Made by a program: the position numbers and the translations under genes
The notes under the pieces: model-generated
What the model was told of the DNA's origin: nothing
What the model saw: the letters and a program-made list of their open reading frames with translations, nothing else
Database searches by the model: none
Shown here: in pieces, positions 8,337-16,842 of the stretch
How positions within the stretch are numbered: the stretch's first letter is position 1
How the letters are laid out: every line of letters starts with the position of its first letter
Source of the DNA: an uncultured Clostridium sp.
Lineage (GTDB): Bacteria > Bacillota > Clostridia > TANB77 > CAG-508
Length of the DNA stretch: 64,000 nucleotides
Direction of reading: 5' to 3'
NCBI GenBank assembly: GCA_946499885.1
Contig: CAMMTN010000003.1
Span: 1 to 64,000 of the forward strand

Positions 8337-8363
8337 TAACAATTAAATATTTTTTAATTGTTA
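8337..8363 (-). terminator. Terminator-plus-promoter spacer element, copy 2
   Basis: TAACAATTAAA (8337-8347) pairs with TTTAATTGTTA (8353-8363). On the minus strand it is followed by TTTTATTTATGATATAATGA, which contains a perfect extended -10 (TGATATAAT) that could start the DUF3592 gene. Confidence 0.55.
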
Positions 8364-8469
8364 TTTGTTGTTTCATTAAATAATTTTTCAAAAGTTTCTT
8401 TAATAAAAATATAATATGGCTATTATTTCTATCAAGTTAATTTTACAATTTTGCTATTTATTTTAACTT

Positions 8470-8763
8470 TTATTTCATTTTATACTTGTTCAAGTCAACT
8501 CTATATTTTTTAACTACTATTCCTTCTCTTTCTAGTTTTTCCTTTTGTTTTTCTATTCCTCCAAAAGCAAAATTATTTGATAAACCACCCTTACTATTTA
8601 CTACTTTATAACAAGGGTATTTTTCTTCATTAGGATTATTGTGTAAAATATTTCCTACAACTCTAGCTAATTTTTTATTACCTAAATATTCAGCTATTTG
8701 GCTATAAGTTACTACTTTTCCTTTAGGAATAGTTAGCAAAAATTCATATACTTTCTCTTTCAT
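8470..8763 (-). CDS. MGMT-like (O6-alkylguanine transferase family) DNA-binding protein, copy 1
   Basis: 97 residues, the size of the DNA-binding/active-site domain alone. It has the helix GKVVTYSQIAEYLGNKKLAR with the arginine finger R34. The active-site motif reads PCYKVVNSKG, with C51 present but Tyr in place of the usual His (PCHRV). The N-terminal methyltransferase lobe is missing, as in Atl1-type proteins, but Atl proteins normally lack the cysteine. It may bind alkylated guanines, with or without transfer. A second copy with about 6 substitutions lies at 16525-16818, and the flanking 3' spacer is also shared. Confidence 0.8.
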   Translation of the reverse strand: MKEKVYEFLLTIPKGKVVTYSQIAEYLGNKKLARVVGNILHNNPNEEKYPCYKVVNSKGGLSNNFAFGGIEKQKEKLEREGIVVKKYRVDLNKYKMK

Positions 8764-8782
8764 TTTTCACCTATTAAAAAAA

Positions 8783-9103
8783 TTATTTTATACTCTCTAG
8801 GTAAGATATCTTTTTTTCCTTTTCTTGTGCATATTCTATTTCTGACTTTGTACTTTCTCCAATATATCCGCCTAAATTAATTACATAGATTTCATCCGAC
8901 ATATTAATTTTTTGTCTATGCATTTCATCTAACATCTTTTTAGTTTTTTCGTCTATCTCATCTTTTTTTATATTATTAAAAAAATTAGGTTTAAAAACAA
9001 TATTTCCTTCTAATGTTAATCTTTCTTGTACTTTAATAAATTCATTTTTAAATTTTATTGAACCACATAAAGTTATAATATTATATTTTTTATTACTACT
9101 CAT
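8783..9103 (-). CDS. DUF4406/deoxyribosyltransferase-fold protein, copy 1
   Basis: 106 residues. It begins YNIITLCGSIKFKNEFIKVQ, followed by LTLEGNIVFKPNFF and EIYVINLGGYIGESTKSEIE. The CGS loop and the G.IGEST..EIEYA motif are those of the small 2-deoxyribosyltransferase-like family annotated as DUF4406. The equivalent glutamate in IGES may be catalytic. Substrate unknown. It precedes the MGMT-like gene by 19 bp and is probably co-transcribed. A close copy lies at 19303-19626, with the same partner order. Confidence 0.7.
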   Translation of the reverse strand: MSSNKKYNIITLCGSIKFKNEFIKVQERLTLEGNIVFKPNFFNNIKKDEIDEKTKKMLDEMHRQKINMSDEIYVINLGGYIGESTKSEIEYAQEKEKKISYLESIK

Positions 9104-9148
9104 TTAGGTTTTCTCCTTATCTTTTTTAACTTCTCTACATAACTATAT

Positions 9149-9197
9149 AATATCATAGAAAGAAAAATAACTCTATACTTTTGTATAAAGTTATTTC
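9149..9197 (-). terminator. Terminator of the copper operon (spacer element, copy 3)
   Basis: On the minus strand AAATAACTTTATAC, a 4-nt loop and GTATAGAGTTATT form a hairpin followed by TTTCTTTC, just after the copA stop. The tail continues into TATGATATTATA, a possible extended -10 for the next gene. Confidence 0.75.
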
Positions 9198-9203
9198 TAA
9201 AAC

Positions 9204-11408
9204 TTATTTTAACTTTCTTAATCTTAATGCGTTTGCAATTACTGTTAAGCTACTAAATACCATAGCCAAACTTGCAATCATTGGATTTATTAAAATCCCT
9301 ATTGGTCTTAATATTCCCATTGCTATAGGTATCATTAAAACATTATAAAAAAATGCCCAAAATAAATTTTGTTTTATATTTCTTACTGTTTTTTCACTTA
9401 TATTTATCAGTTTTAAAATAGAATTTAAATCATTTTTTGTTAGTATTACATCTGATGAATCCATAGCTATATCTGTTCCACTTTTCACACTTACTCCAAT
9501 GTTACTATTTGCTAGAGCTGGACTATCGTTTATTCCATCTCCACACATCATAACTTTTTTATTTTCTGCTTTTAGCTTTTTAATAATTTCTGCTTTTTCT
9601 TTTGGCAATACATTTGATATTATTTCTTTAATTCCTATTTTTTCTCCTATATTTTTAGCTGTTTCTTTATTGTCTCCTGTAATCATAATAGTTTTAATAT
9701 TTTTTTTATTTAATTCTTCTATAGTTGATTTAGCATTATCTCTTACAATGTCATTTACTCCAATTAAAGCTATTATTTCTTTATTTTTAACAACATAAAT
9801 AATACTATTTCCTTCAGAAGCTAATTCTTGTTCTTCCTTTATGTGAGTATTAGAAATAGAATATTTTTCTATCATTTTTCTATTACCTAAAATATACTTT
9901 TGTTCCTTAATTTCTCCTATAACACCATATCCAGATATATTTTCAAAATTATTTACTTCTACTCTATTTAATTTTTCTTCTTCCATATAATCTAAAAATG
10001 CTTTTCCTATTGGATGTGTTGACTTTGCTTCTATGCTTCCTACTATCTGCAAAAGTTTTTTATTATCAAGATTACTATAATTATTTATTTTAGAAATCTT
10101 AAGCTTTCCATAAGTTAGTGTTCCTGTTTTATCAAAAACTATTGTATCTATTTTAGAAGCGGTTTCTAGTATTTCGCTTTTCTTAACTAATATTCCATTA
10201 TTAACACATACTCCTTCACTCACCACAATAGCCAGCGGTGTTGCTAAGCCTAAGCTACAAGGACAAGCAACTACTAATATTGTTACAAATGTTGAAATTG
10301 CAGTTGATATTTCTAAACCTAATAGCAAATATATAACTAATGTTATAATTGAAATAGCTAATACAGTTGGCACAAAATATCCTGAAATTTTATCTGCAAT
10401 TTTTGCAATAGGAGCTTTGGTATTGCTTGCTTCTATTACAAGTCTTACTATTTCTGATACTGTTGATTCTCTTCCTATCTTTTCTGCTTTATATCGTATG
10501 TATCCATCATAATTAAAACTTCCTGCAATAACTTTTTGCCCTACTTCTTTTATTACTGGTTTGCTTTCTCCTGTAATAAAAGATTCATCTAAATGAGCTT
10601 TTCCTTCTATGATTTCACCATCTACAGCTATTTTTTCTCCTGGTTTGCTTATAAGTATATCTCTTTTTTTTATTTCATCTAAAGTTATTGTTTTTTCTTT
10701 TCCATCTATTTCAATAGTTGCTTGGTTTGGTGTTATCTCAACTAATTTTTTTATTGCTTCCTTAGTTTTGTCTTTATTAATACCATCTAAATATCTTCCT
10801 AGTTTTACAAAATAAATAACTATTGATGAAGATTCAAAATATAAGTTCATCGTATAGCTATTGTCACCTTTTATAACTCTATACATTCCGTATAAGCTAT
10901 ATATAAAACTGCTAAGTACACCTATAGCTACTAGAGTATCCATATTTGGAATTCTATGTATTAAATTTATATACCCATTTCTTAGAATATCATATCCATA
11001 AATCAAAAATAATACTGTTAAAACCAATAATGTACTTGTATATATAATAGGGTTTGTATGTGGATTAAATACTGTAGGAATAGGCAAATTTACCATATGT
11101 CCCATTGAAATATATATTAGAATTATTGCTAAAATTGAATATACTATAAATTTTATTTTTTCTGCTTTATTCTCTTTTTCAATTTTAACTTCTTTAAAAA
11201 TTCCGTCACTTTTAAATCCCGCTTGCTTAACAAACTTTTCAATTTTTTCTTGATTTAAAATATTTTCATCATAGTCAATACTTGCATTTGCCATTACCAG
11301 ATTTACATTTGCATTTATAACACCATTTTGTTTGTTTAAATATTTTTCTAATCCATTAGAGCAAGCACTGCAAGTCATTCCTTCTATTGATAATATAATA
11401 TTTTTCAT
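9204..11408 (-). CDS. copA: Copper-translocating P1B-type ATPase
   Basis: 734 residues. One N-terminal heavy-metal-associated domain carries GMTCSACSNGLE (cysteines 13 and 16). Landmarks then follow in order: TGES (279-282) in the actuator, CPC (382-384) in membrane helix 6, DKTGT (426-430) with the phosphorylated aspartate, STHPIGKA (the HP motif) and MCGDGINDSPAL in the hinge. CPC plus the CsoR-controlled neighbours identify a Cu(I) exporter. It is the last gene of csoR-CDF-copZ-copA, 2 nt after the copZ stop, and is followed by a strong terminator. Complete and apparently intact. Confidence 0.95.
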   Translation of the reverse strand: MKNIILSIEGMTCSACSNGLEKYLNKQNGVINANVNLVMANASIDYDENILNQEKIEKFVKQAGFKSDGIFKEVKIEKENKAEKIKFIVYSILAIILIYISMGHMVNLPIPTVFNPHTNPIIYTSTLLVLTVLFLIYGYDILRNGYINLIHRIPNMDTLVAIGVLSSFIYSLYGMYRVIKGDNSYTMNLYFESSSIVIYFVKLGRYLDGINKDKTKEAIKKLVEITPNQATIEIDGKEKTITLDEIKKRDILISKPGEKIAVDGEIIEGKAHLDESFITGESKPVIKEVGQKVIAGSFNYDGYIRYKAEKIGRESTVSEIVRLVIEASNTKAPIAKIADKISGYFVPTVLAISIITLVIYLLLGLEISTAISTFVTILVVACPCSLGLATPLAIVVSEGVCVNNGILVKKSEILETASKIDTIVFDKTGTLTYGKLKISKINNYSNLDNKKLLQIVGSIEAKSTHPIGKAFLDYMEEEKLNRVEVNNFENISGYGVIGEIKEQKYILGNRKMIEKYSISNTHIKEEQELASEGNSIIYVVKNKEIIALIGVNDIVRDNAKSTIEELNKKNIKTIMITGDNKETAKNIGEKIGIKEIISNVLPKEKAEIIKKLKAENKKVMMCGDGINDSPALANSNIGVSVKSGTDIAMDSSDVILTKNDLNSILKLINISEKTVRNIKQNLFWAFFYNVLMIPIAMGILRPIGILINPMIASLAMVFSSLTVIANALRLRKLK

Positions 11409-11410
11409 AA

Positions 11411-11620
11411 TTATTCTTCCTCATTTTCAAAACCTAAATCTTCAATTATCTCTTTGATATATTCTAATTCAACTTCTTTGTTTATTTTGATTAAAACTGT
11501 GCCATCATTGTGATTTGCAATAACTTCTTCTACCCCTTCTATTGTGCTTAATGAATTTTTAATTCTATTTTCACATCCCTCACAATGCATTCCTTTTACT
11601 TTTAAATTAATTTCTTTCAA
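11411..11620 (-). CDS. copZ: CopZ-like copper chaperone
   Basis: 69 residues from a TTG start (11618-11620), chosen because AAGGGAG lies 8 nt upstream inside the longer frame that opens at 11638. MKEINLKVKGMHCEGCENRI contains the metal-binding MHCEGC motif, and the ferredoxin-like HMA fold ends at DLGFENEEE. It carries Cu(I) in the cytosol and hands it to the CopA metal-binding domain. It sits between the CDF gene and copA in the copper operon. Confidence 0.9.
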   Translation of the reverse strand: MKEINLKVKGMHCEGCENRIKNSLSTIEGVEEVIANHNDGTVLIKINKEVELEYIKEIIEDLGFENEEE

Positions 11621-11716
11621 ATTTGTAACTCCCTTCATAAATAATTTACTTTTTATATTTAACCTTATTTTAAATCAAAATTTTAATTTCAAAAATATAA
11701 TTTAAACCCAAAACTT

Positions 11717-12607
11717 CTAATGATGATGGTGATGATGCACTTCGTTATTAATCTTAACTTCACACTCTTTTTCCTCACAATCATCATTTTTATCTTCTAT
11801 TTCTATTGTAGTATGCGAGATGCCAAATTCATTCATCTCTTCTCTTATTTTATTTTTTAATTTTTTTATATTTTTATCTTCAGTTACAATATGCATTGTT
11901 GAAAAATTAGTAACTCCATCCATACTCCAAATATGAATGTGATGAACATCTACAATTTCTTTTATTTCTAATAAATGCTTTTTTATTTCTTCTATAGATA
12001 CATTTTTAGGTGTCTTCTCTAAAAATAAATCTAAAATTTCTTTTAAATTTTTAAATGCATTAACAAGAATAAATATTGCTATTCCTATAGACATAATTGA
12101 ATCTATTAATGAAATATCCGTAAATTTCATTAATATAGAACCTATTAGAACTACAATCCAGCCTAGCACGTCTTCTAGCATGTGCAAATTTACTGCTTTT
12201 TGATTTATAGATTCTCCTTCTTTTGTAAAATAAGCTGCAAGGAAATTAATTATTACTCCAAATATAGCAAAAATAATCATACCGTTATAATTAATAGTAA
12301 CAGGATTTAAAATTCTGTTTATTCCTCCTAATATTACAAATATAGAACCTACAGTTAGCACAATTGTTGTTATTAATGCCCCTAAAACTGAATATCTAGC
12401 ATAACCATAAGTATATTTTTCGTCTGGTTTCTTCTTACTGATTTTCTCTAATATTAGCGAAATTCCTATACTTAATGCGTCGCCGAAATCATGAATTGCA
12501 TCAGACATTATTGATATACTATTAGTAAATATTCCTCCTATTAATTCAAATATAGAAAAAGATATATTTAAAACAAATGCAATTAAAATATTTTTTTCCG
12601 TTTTCAT
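11717..12607 (-). CDS. Cation diffusion facilitator (CDF) metal transporter, copy 1
   Basis: 296 residues. Six membrane helices; the metal site is indicated by SIMSDAIHDFGDALSI (HDxxD, helix 2) and NLHMLEDVLGW (HxxxD, helix 5). The C-terminal cytoplasmic domain contains VDVHHIHIWSMDGVTNFSTM. The chain ends in six histidines, a likely metal-sensing or metal-buffering tail. It follows csoR by 17 bp, so copper or thiol stress may induce it. Family members export Zn, Co, Fe or Mn; substrate is not fixed by sequence. Codons for the C-terminal half are identical over 359 bp to the second copy at 19674-20564, while the N-terminal half is diverged. Confidence 0.9.
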   Translation of the reverse strand: MKTEKNILIAFVLNISFSIFELIGGIFTNSISIMSDAIHDFGDALSIGISLILEKISKKKPDEKYTYGYARYSVLGALITTIVLTVGSIFVILGGINRILNPVTINYNGMIIFAIFGVIINFLAAYFTKEGESINQKAVNLHMLEDVLGWIVVLIGSILMKFTDISLIDSIMSIGIAIFILVNAFKNLKEILDLFLEKTPKNVSIEEIKKHLLEIKEIVDVHHIHIWSMDGVTNFSTMHIVTEDKNIKKLKNKIREEMNEFGISHTTIEIEDKNDDCEEKECEVKINNEVHHHHHH

Positions 12608-12624
12608 TTTAAATTTTCCCCCTT

Positions 12625-12918
12625 TTAATTATTAAATCTTTTAAATAAGCTTATTAATTCGTCAATTACTTCTAAATTTCCTTTTTCCAAGTCTTCCGCC
12701 ACACATCTATATAAATGATTTTCTAAGATAGAATTTGCTAAACTTTTCATAGATTTTTCTACAGCAACGACTTGAATTAATATATCATTACAATATGTAT
12801 CATTATTTACCATTTTTTCAATTCCAGTAATTTGTCCCTTTATTCTACTTAAACGATTAATTATTTTTTTCTTTTCGTCTTCACTTCTTATAGTTTTCTT
12901 TTGACAACATTCATTCAT
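12625..12918 (-). CDS. csoR: CsoR/DUF156-family metal-sensing repressor
   Basis: 97 residues from the ATG at 12916-12918. A longer frame to 13002 would run through the promoter and was rejected. A GGTGGTGAT site precedes this ATG. The family core INRLSRIKGQITGIEKMV and the ligands C-H-x-C are visible as TYCNDILIQ (Cys), NHLYRC (His and Cys), which matches the Cu(I)-binding CsoR set. As a four-helix DNA-binding protein without HTH, it releases its operator when loaded with Cu(I). The operator lies inside its own promoter. It heads the copper operon. Confidence 0.9.
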   Translation of the reverse strand: MNECCQKKTIRSEDEKKKIINRLSRIKGQITGIEKMVNNDTYCNDILIQVVAVEKSMKSLANSILENHLYRCVAEDLEKGNLEVIDELISLFKRFNN

Positions 12919-12937
12919 TTTTATCACCACCACAGCT

Positions 12938-12966
12938 ATTATATACCCTACTAGGTATTTTGTAAA
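12938..12966 (-). promoter_or_regulatory. Sigma-A promoter of the copper operon with CsoR operator in the spacer
   Basis: On the minus strand TTTACA (12961-12966), a 17-bp spacer and TATAAT (12938-12943). The spacer contains ATACC-N6-GGTAT (12943-12958) read as AATACCTAGTAGGGTAT, matching the known GC-rich pseudo-palindromic CsoR sites. Repressor binding there would block RNA polymerase. Confidence 0.8.
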
Positions 12967-13036
12967 TGAGGGGGTATGTATATTTTTTTCTTTATCTATC
13001 AACTTTAAAACAATATGATAAATTCAACCCTCTAAG

Positions 13037-13070
13037 AAAAAACATTCGAATTCATATTCGGATGTTTTTT
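13037..13070 (-). terminator. Terminator of the broken MMPL genes
   Basis: AAAAAACATTCGAA pairs with TTCGGATGTTTTTT around a 6-nt loop; one G-T pair. It lies 19 bp after the stop at 13089 on the minus strand and ends in a U-run. Confidence 0.8.
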
Positions 13071-13088
13071 TAGTTATTTTTATTCAAA

Positions 13089-14507
13089 TTATAATTTATT
13101 TTTTACAATTAATTTATCTAGAATAGCTAATACTGGTGGCAATACAAATAAAATAAGTATTGTTGCACATAATACACCTTGTGATAATGTAACACATATT
13201 TTAGATACAATTGCTGAAGCATATTTTCCTACAATAAATGTTGCTAGTATTAGAATTGAAGATGATGTCAAAATAGTATGAATTGATCTATTATAGCTAT
13301 TTATAATTGCTTCTTTTATATTCATATTAACTCTTGATTCTTTATAATAAGATGTATATAAAATTGCATAATCAATTGTTGCACCCATTAAAATACTTTG
13401 AACTATAAGTAGCGCTATAAAATAAATTTTTCCACCTAATAATCCTAATATTCCCATTGTTAAATAAACTGCACATTGTATTATTAAAACAAGCGCCAAA
13501 GGAATTCCAACAGATTTGAAAGTAAACGCAACTACTATAAATATTGCTATCATTGTAATTATTGAAATTTTATTAAATTCGCTTTCAAATGTTTTGCTCA
13601 TTTCATAAGCCATAGGAGAATCTCCAATTATATATAATTCTGTTCCATCTAAATCTTTATATATTTTTTTCAAGAAATCAAAGGTTTCTTCTCCCTCAAG
13701 ATCAAATGTAGTATTAAGAATTATTCTTGAATATTCATTTCCAATAAGTTTTTCTTTATTATCTTGAATTGTTTGGTGAGCATCTTTAATCTTGTTTCTC
13801 ATTTCTTCATCTATGAAATCATCAAATCTGCTATCTTCTAAAACATTACTATTCACATAATTTATAAGTTGTTCTATCGTCATTTGCCATTCCTCATTAT
13901 AATAGTTCTCACTACCATAATAAATATATAAAATGTCTATTGTATTTTGATCTATACTGTCTGTTAAATTAGATAAAATTGCAAAAATCTCTTCTGGGCT
14001 ATATTCCGTTTTATTAACTACTGCATTCATAATTCCATTTATAGTATTTAATTTAGTAATACTATTGCTATCAAATTTGCTACTATATTTTTCATTTGTT
14101 ATAACATTATTTAATATAAACTCTACAAATTCTTTTAATGATGATTGCATATTTGAATTTACATATTTTGCAGAATATAAAGAATATAATAATTTTATAT
14201 CTTCATTATTAATGTTTAATAATTCTGACATTTGTGTAGCTGAATATTTTTGGCCATTTAATGTTGATTTCATAAATTTTTGAGTTAATGTTAAGTTAGC
14301 CATACTTGAAGAATCAATACTATCTTTTAATATACTATCTTCTTTATGTTGTAATATAAAATCTGTAAATGTAATAGGTGTAAGTTTTAATTCTTCCTTA
14401 TTTGTGGTATATAATGCATATACTTTTTTGCTTAAGTCTTCATCAATTTCCATGAATTTTGAAAGTTCTGTATATGTATATGTTACTTTATTGTTGCTAC
14501 TTTTCAT
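13089..14507 (-). pseudogene. RND/MMPL exporter, C-terminal half (split gene)
   Basis: 472 residues. Residues 1-310 are the second extracytoplasmic domain. Five membrane helices follow, with LLIVQSILMGATIDYAILYT (the GATIDYAILYTSY helix of MMPL proteins) and SIHTILTSSSILILATFIVG. The helix preceding the extracytoplasmic domain is missing. Its ATG overlaps the end of the N-terminal half in another frame (14497-14507). Compared with an intact 12-helix transporter, helices 5, 6 and 7 are gone. Whether the two halves can still pair is doubtful. Confidence 0.65.
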
Positions 14508-15234
14508 AATCTTGTTTATATCTATTTATAAGCATTATTGAGTAATCCATTGATAATGCTAATTGCAAAATTGCAGATATAGAACTTGTTATATTAGATA
14601 CTGTTCCTAGTATAATATTTGTTCCACTATTAAGTAATACTGCTATTCCAATACAAATCAAAAATAAAAATGGCTCTATGTATGATTCACACATAATAAT
14701 AAGAATTACAGTACATATAAATACTGCTAAAGCTATAATCCAAGCAGGTAATATTTCCATATTCCTATTTGATATTGAACCACTTGTATAAAAATCATAA
14801 TCTTTAAAATTATCATTTACATATTTATATATGTCTTTAGCTGTTTTGGAATCTTCTGCTTCATCTACATTTAAAATATATAGGGTATTTTCATCTTTGT
14901 TATATTTTTCATTATCTTTTTCATATTCTACACTTGATACCCCTTCTATATTGGATAACTTCTCCTGTATTTCTACCTTTTCATCTTCAGTAAGATTTTT
15001 AAACATTATATTTAGAACTGATGTATTTTCTTCTTCAAATTCTTTGTTCATAATATCTAAACCAAGTCGTGTTTCAGAATCTGATGGCATATATTCTGTC
15101 ATATCATAATTTATTTTTACTTTTGTTGAAATAACTATTGATATTATAGAGAGAATTATGAATAATACAATTATAATGTTTCTTTGCTTAATAATAAAAT
15201 CTGTTACCTTTCTCAATTTTTTTCTTCCTTTCAT
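14497..15234 (-). pseudogene. RND/MMPL exporter, N-terminal half (split gene)
   Basis: 245 residues: helix 1 (about 17-35), an extracytoplasmic domain starting with KVKINYDMTEYMPSDSETRL, then helices 2, 3 and 4 ending with ALSMDYSIMLINRYKQDYEK and a stop. Intact family members continue here with a cytoplasmic loop and helices 5-6. An internal deletion that also changed frame explains both this ending and the start of the next half. The divergent TetR gene 130 bp upstream is the usual partner regulator of such exporters. Confidence 0.7.
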
Positions 15235-15290
15235 AAATTAATTTTTGCATTACAATTTAGTTTACTCTCTTTCTCTTCTCAATACAATAG

Positions 15291-15320
15291 ACAATTTCTT
15301 ATATTTGTATAATAAATTGT
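15291..15320. promoter_or_regulatory. Probable TetR operator in the divergent spacer
   Basis: ACAATTT (15291-15297) and AAATTGT (15314-15320) form a dyad with a 16-bp centre, in the 130-bp spacer between the MMPL and TetR genes. Size and placement suit a TetR dimer site. Confidence 0.5.
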
Positions 15321-15365
15321 TTATTTTTTGCTATATATATGCTAAAATGTCAGTAGGTGGTATTT

Positions 15366-15953
15366 ATGAAAATGACTGATTTAAAATCTGAAAATACAAA
15401 GAAAAGTTTAGCAAAATCTTTAAAAATATTGATGAACAAAAAGAAATTTAATAAGATTACAATTAACGATATTGTTAAATTAAGCGAAGTAAACAGAAAT
15501 ACTTTTTATTATCATTTTGAAGATATTAATGCACTGTTAAAATGGACGTTTGAACAAGAAACATTTGATTTTCTGAAAACATTTGATATGACTACTGATT
15601 TCGAAAAAGCATTAAACTTTATCATTGATTATGTAGAAGATAATAAACATATTTTAAACTGTGTTACTAATTCCTTAGGAAGAGAGCAAATGAAACAATT
15701 TTTTTCTGACGATTTAAAAGATGTTGTTAAAATGATTATTGATGCCTCTGAAAAAGAATTGAATTTAAAAGTTAATGATGATTTCAAAAAATATTTATGC
15801 AATTTTTATACCGAAGCTATTGCTGGTAATTTGCTTGCTTATTTTAAAAATAAAGAAACAATTGATAGAAAAAAAATTGTTAGTTATATTTCTATTACAT
15901 GCAAAAATACAATACCTCTTATTTTAATAGAAGCAAATAAGAAGTTACAGTAG
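15366..15953 (+). CDS. TetR-family regulator of the MMPL exporter
   Basis: 195 residues from the ATG at 15366, 5 nt after AGGTGG; a GTG nine bases upstream overlaps that site and was rejected. Residues 10-50 form the TetR HTH: KSLAKSLKILMNKKKFNKIT then INDIVKLSEVNRNTFYYHFE. The C-terminus has the DhaS-like ligand domain with no recognisable specificity. It is one of few plus-strand genes here and is transcribed away from the MMPL genes, so auto-regulation and repression of the exporter through the shared dyad is the likely arrangement. Confidence 0.85.
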   Translation: MKMTDLKSENTKKSLAKSLKILMNKKKFNKITINDIVKLSEVNRNTFYYHFEDINALLKWTFEQETFDFLKTFDMTTDFEKALNFIIDYVEDNKHILNCVTNSLGREQMKQFFSDDLKDVVKMIIDASEKELNLKVNDDFKKYLCNFYTEAIAGNLLAYFKNKETIDRKKIVSYISITCKNTIPLILIEANKKLQ

Positions 15954-15970
15954 TAGAAACTGTAATTTCT
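15940..15970. terminator. Bidirectional terminator between TetR and XRE genes
   Basis: AGAAGTTACAG (15940-15950) pairs with CTGTAATTTCT (15960-15970), with one G-T. It overlaps the ends of both convergent genes; the plus-strand tail ATTTTCCCTTTTT is pyrimidine-rich. Confidence 0.65.
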
Positions 15971-16418
15971 ATTTTCCCTTTTTCCAACAATGTCCTAAAA
16001 TATCCTTCAACACTAATAAACTGTCAAGCTCATTATATCCATACTCTTTTTGTAAATCTTCCAAAAGATTCCTTAACTCATTAGCATACTTTTTAGTATC
16101 TACTTCTTCTTGATATGTATTTAATACTGGATATTTCTTTCCCCACATTTTTGTCCAATTAATTTTTGCTTCTTTTTCTTCATTCGTATTTTTTATTACT
16201 TGTTCTATCTCTTTTAATTCAACATCAAATTCTATTAGCTCATCTAAAGTTAAATTGTATAATTTAGCCAATTTTTTCGATTGGTATATATCTGGTAAAG
16301 TTTCATCTGTTTCCCATTTTGAAATAGTTTGTCTACTTACTCCTAATTTTTCTGCAACCATTTCTTGAGATAAACCTACTTTTTTCCTTGCTTGAAACAA
16401 ATTATTACCTAATTTCAT
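15969..16418 (-). CDS. XRE-family HTH regulator
   Basis: 149 residues. The first 65 are a Cro/C1-type HTH: GNNLFQARKKVGLSQEMVAE then LGVSRQTISKWETDETLPDI. The rest is an acidic, unassigned domain with NWTKMWGKKYPVLNTYQEEV and no membrane helix, unlike the XRE protein at 4921. Targets unknown. It lies convergent with the TetR gene and downstream of the second MGMT-like copy. Confidence 0.8.
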   Translation of the reverse strand: MKLGNNLFQARKKVGLSQEMVAEKLGVSRQTISKWETDETLPDIYQSKKLAKLYNLTLDELIEFDVELKEIEQVIKNTNEEKEAKINWTKMWGKKYPVLNTYQEEVDTKKYANELRNLLEDLQKEYGYNELDSLLVLKDILGHCWKKGK

Positions 16419-16448
16419 ACTTATTCACATTCCTTTCTCTCATAAATA

Positions 16449-16482
16449 ACAAAATAAATTTTATACCTAAAACTTATTTTGT
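16449..16482 (-). terminator. Weak terminator after MGMT-like copy 2
   Basis: ACAAAATAA (16449-16457) pairs with TTATTTTGT (16474-16482) around a 16-nt loop, between the MGMT-like stop and the XRE start. Confidence 0.4.
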
Positions 16483-16524
16483 TCTACCAAGTAAATCTTA
16501 CAATTATGCTATTTATTTTAACAT

Positions 16525-16818
16525 TTATTTCATTTTATACTTGTTTAGGTCAACTCTATAGTTTTCAACTACTATTCCTTCCCTTTCTAATTTTTCCTTT
16601 TGCTTTTCAATTCCTCCAAAAGCAAAATTATTTGATAAAGCTCCTTTGCTATTTACTACTTTATAACAGGGATATTTTTCTTCATTTGGATTATTGTGTA
16701 AAATATTACCTACAACTCTAGCTAATTTCTTATTACCTAAATGTTCGGCTATTTGGCTATAAGTTGCTACTTTCCCTTTAGGAATGGTTAGTAAAAATTC
16801 GTAAACTTGCTCTTTCAT
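16525..16818 (-). CDS. MGMT-like DNA-binding protein, copy 2
   Basis: 97 residues differing from copy 1 at about six positions (Q4, A18, H26, A60, E85, N86). The PCYKVV active-site motif with C51 and the arginine finger R34 are kept, so both copies appear to be under selection. The 40 bp after the stop are also near-identical to the flank of copy 1 (about 8422-8469). Here the partner DUF4406-like gene is 2.5 kb away rather than adjacent, separated by three unrelated genes. Confidence 0.8.
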   Translation of the reverse strand: MKEQVYEFLLTIPKGKVATYSQIAEHLGNKKLARVVGNILHNNPNEEKYPCYKVVNSKGALSNNFAFGGIEKQKEKLEREGIVVENYRVDLNKYKMK

Positions 16819-16842
16819 ATTTCATCTAATTCCTTTTCAACC

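Noticed and set aside
12919..13002. N-terminal extension of CsoR by 28 codons
   Set aside because: It would translate across the -35, operator and -10 of the operon promoter; the ATG at 12918 has a proper ribosome site.
12901..13002. Copper or other metal riboswitch before the copper operon
   Set aside because: The leader is short and fully used by the promoter and the CsoR dyad; no structured aptamer is visible.
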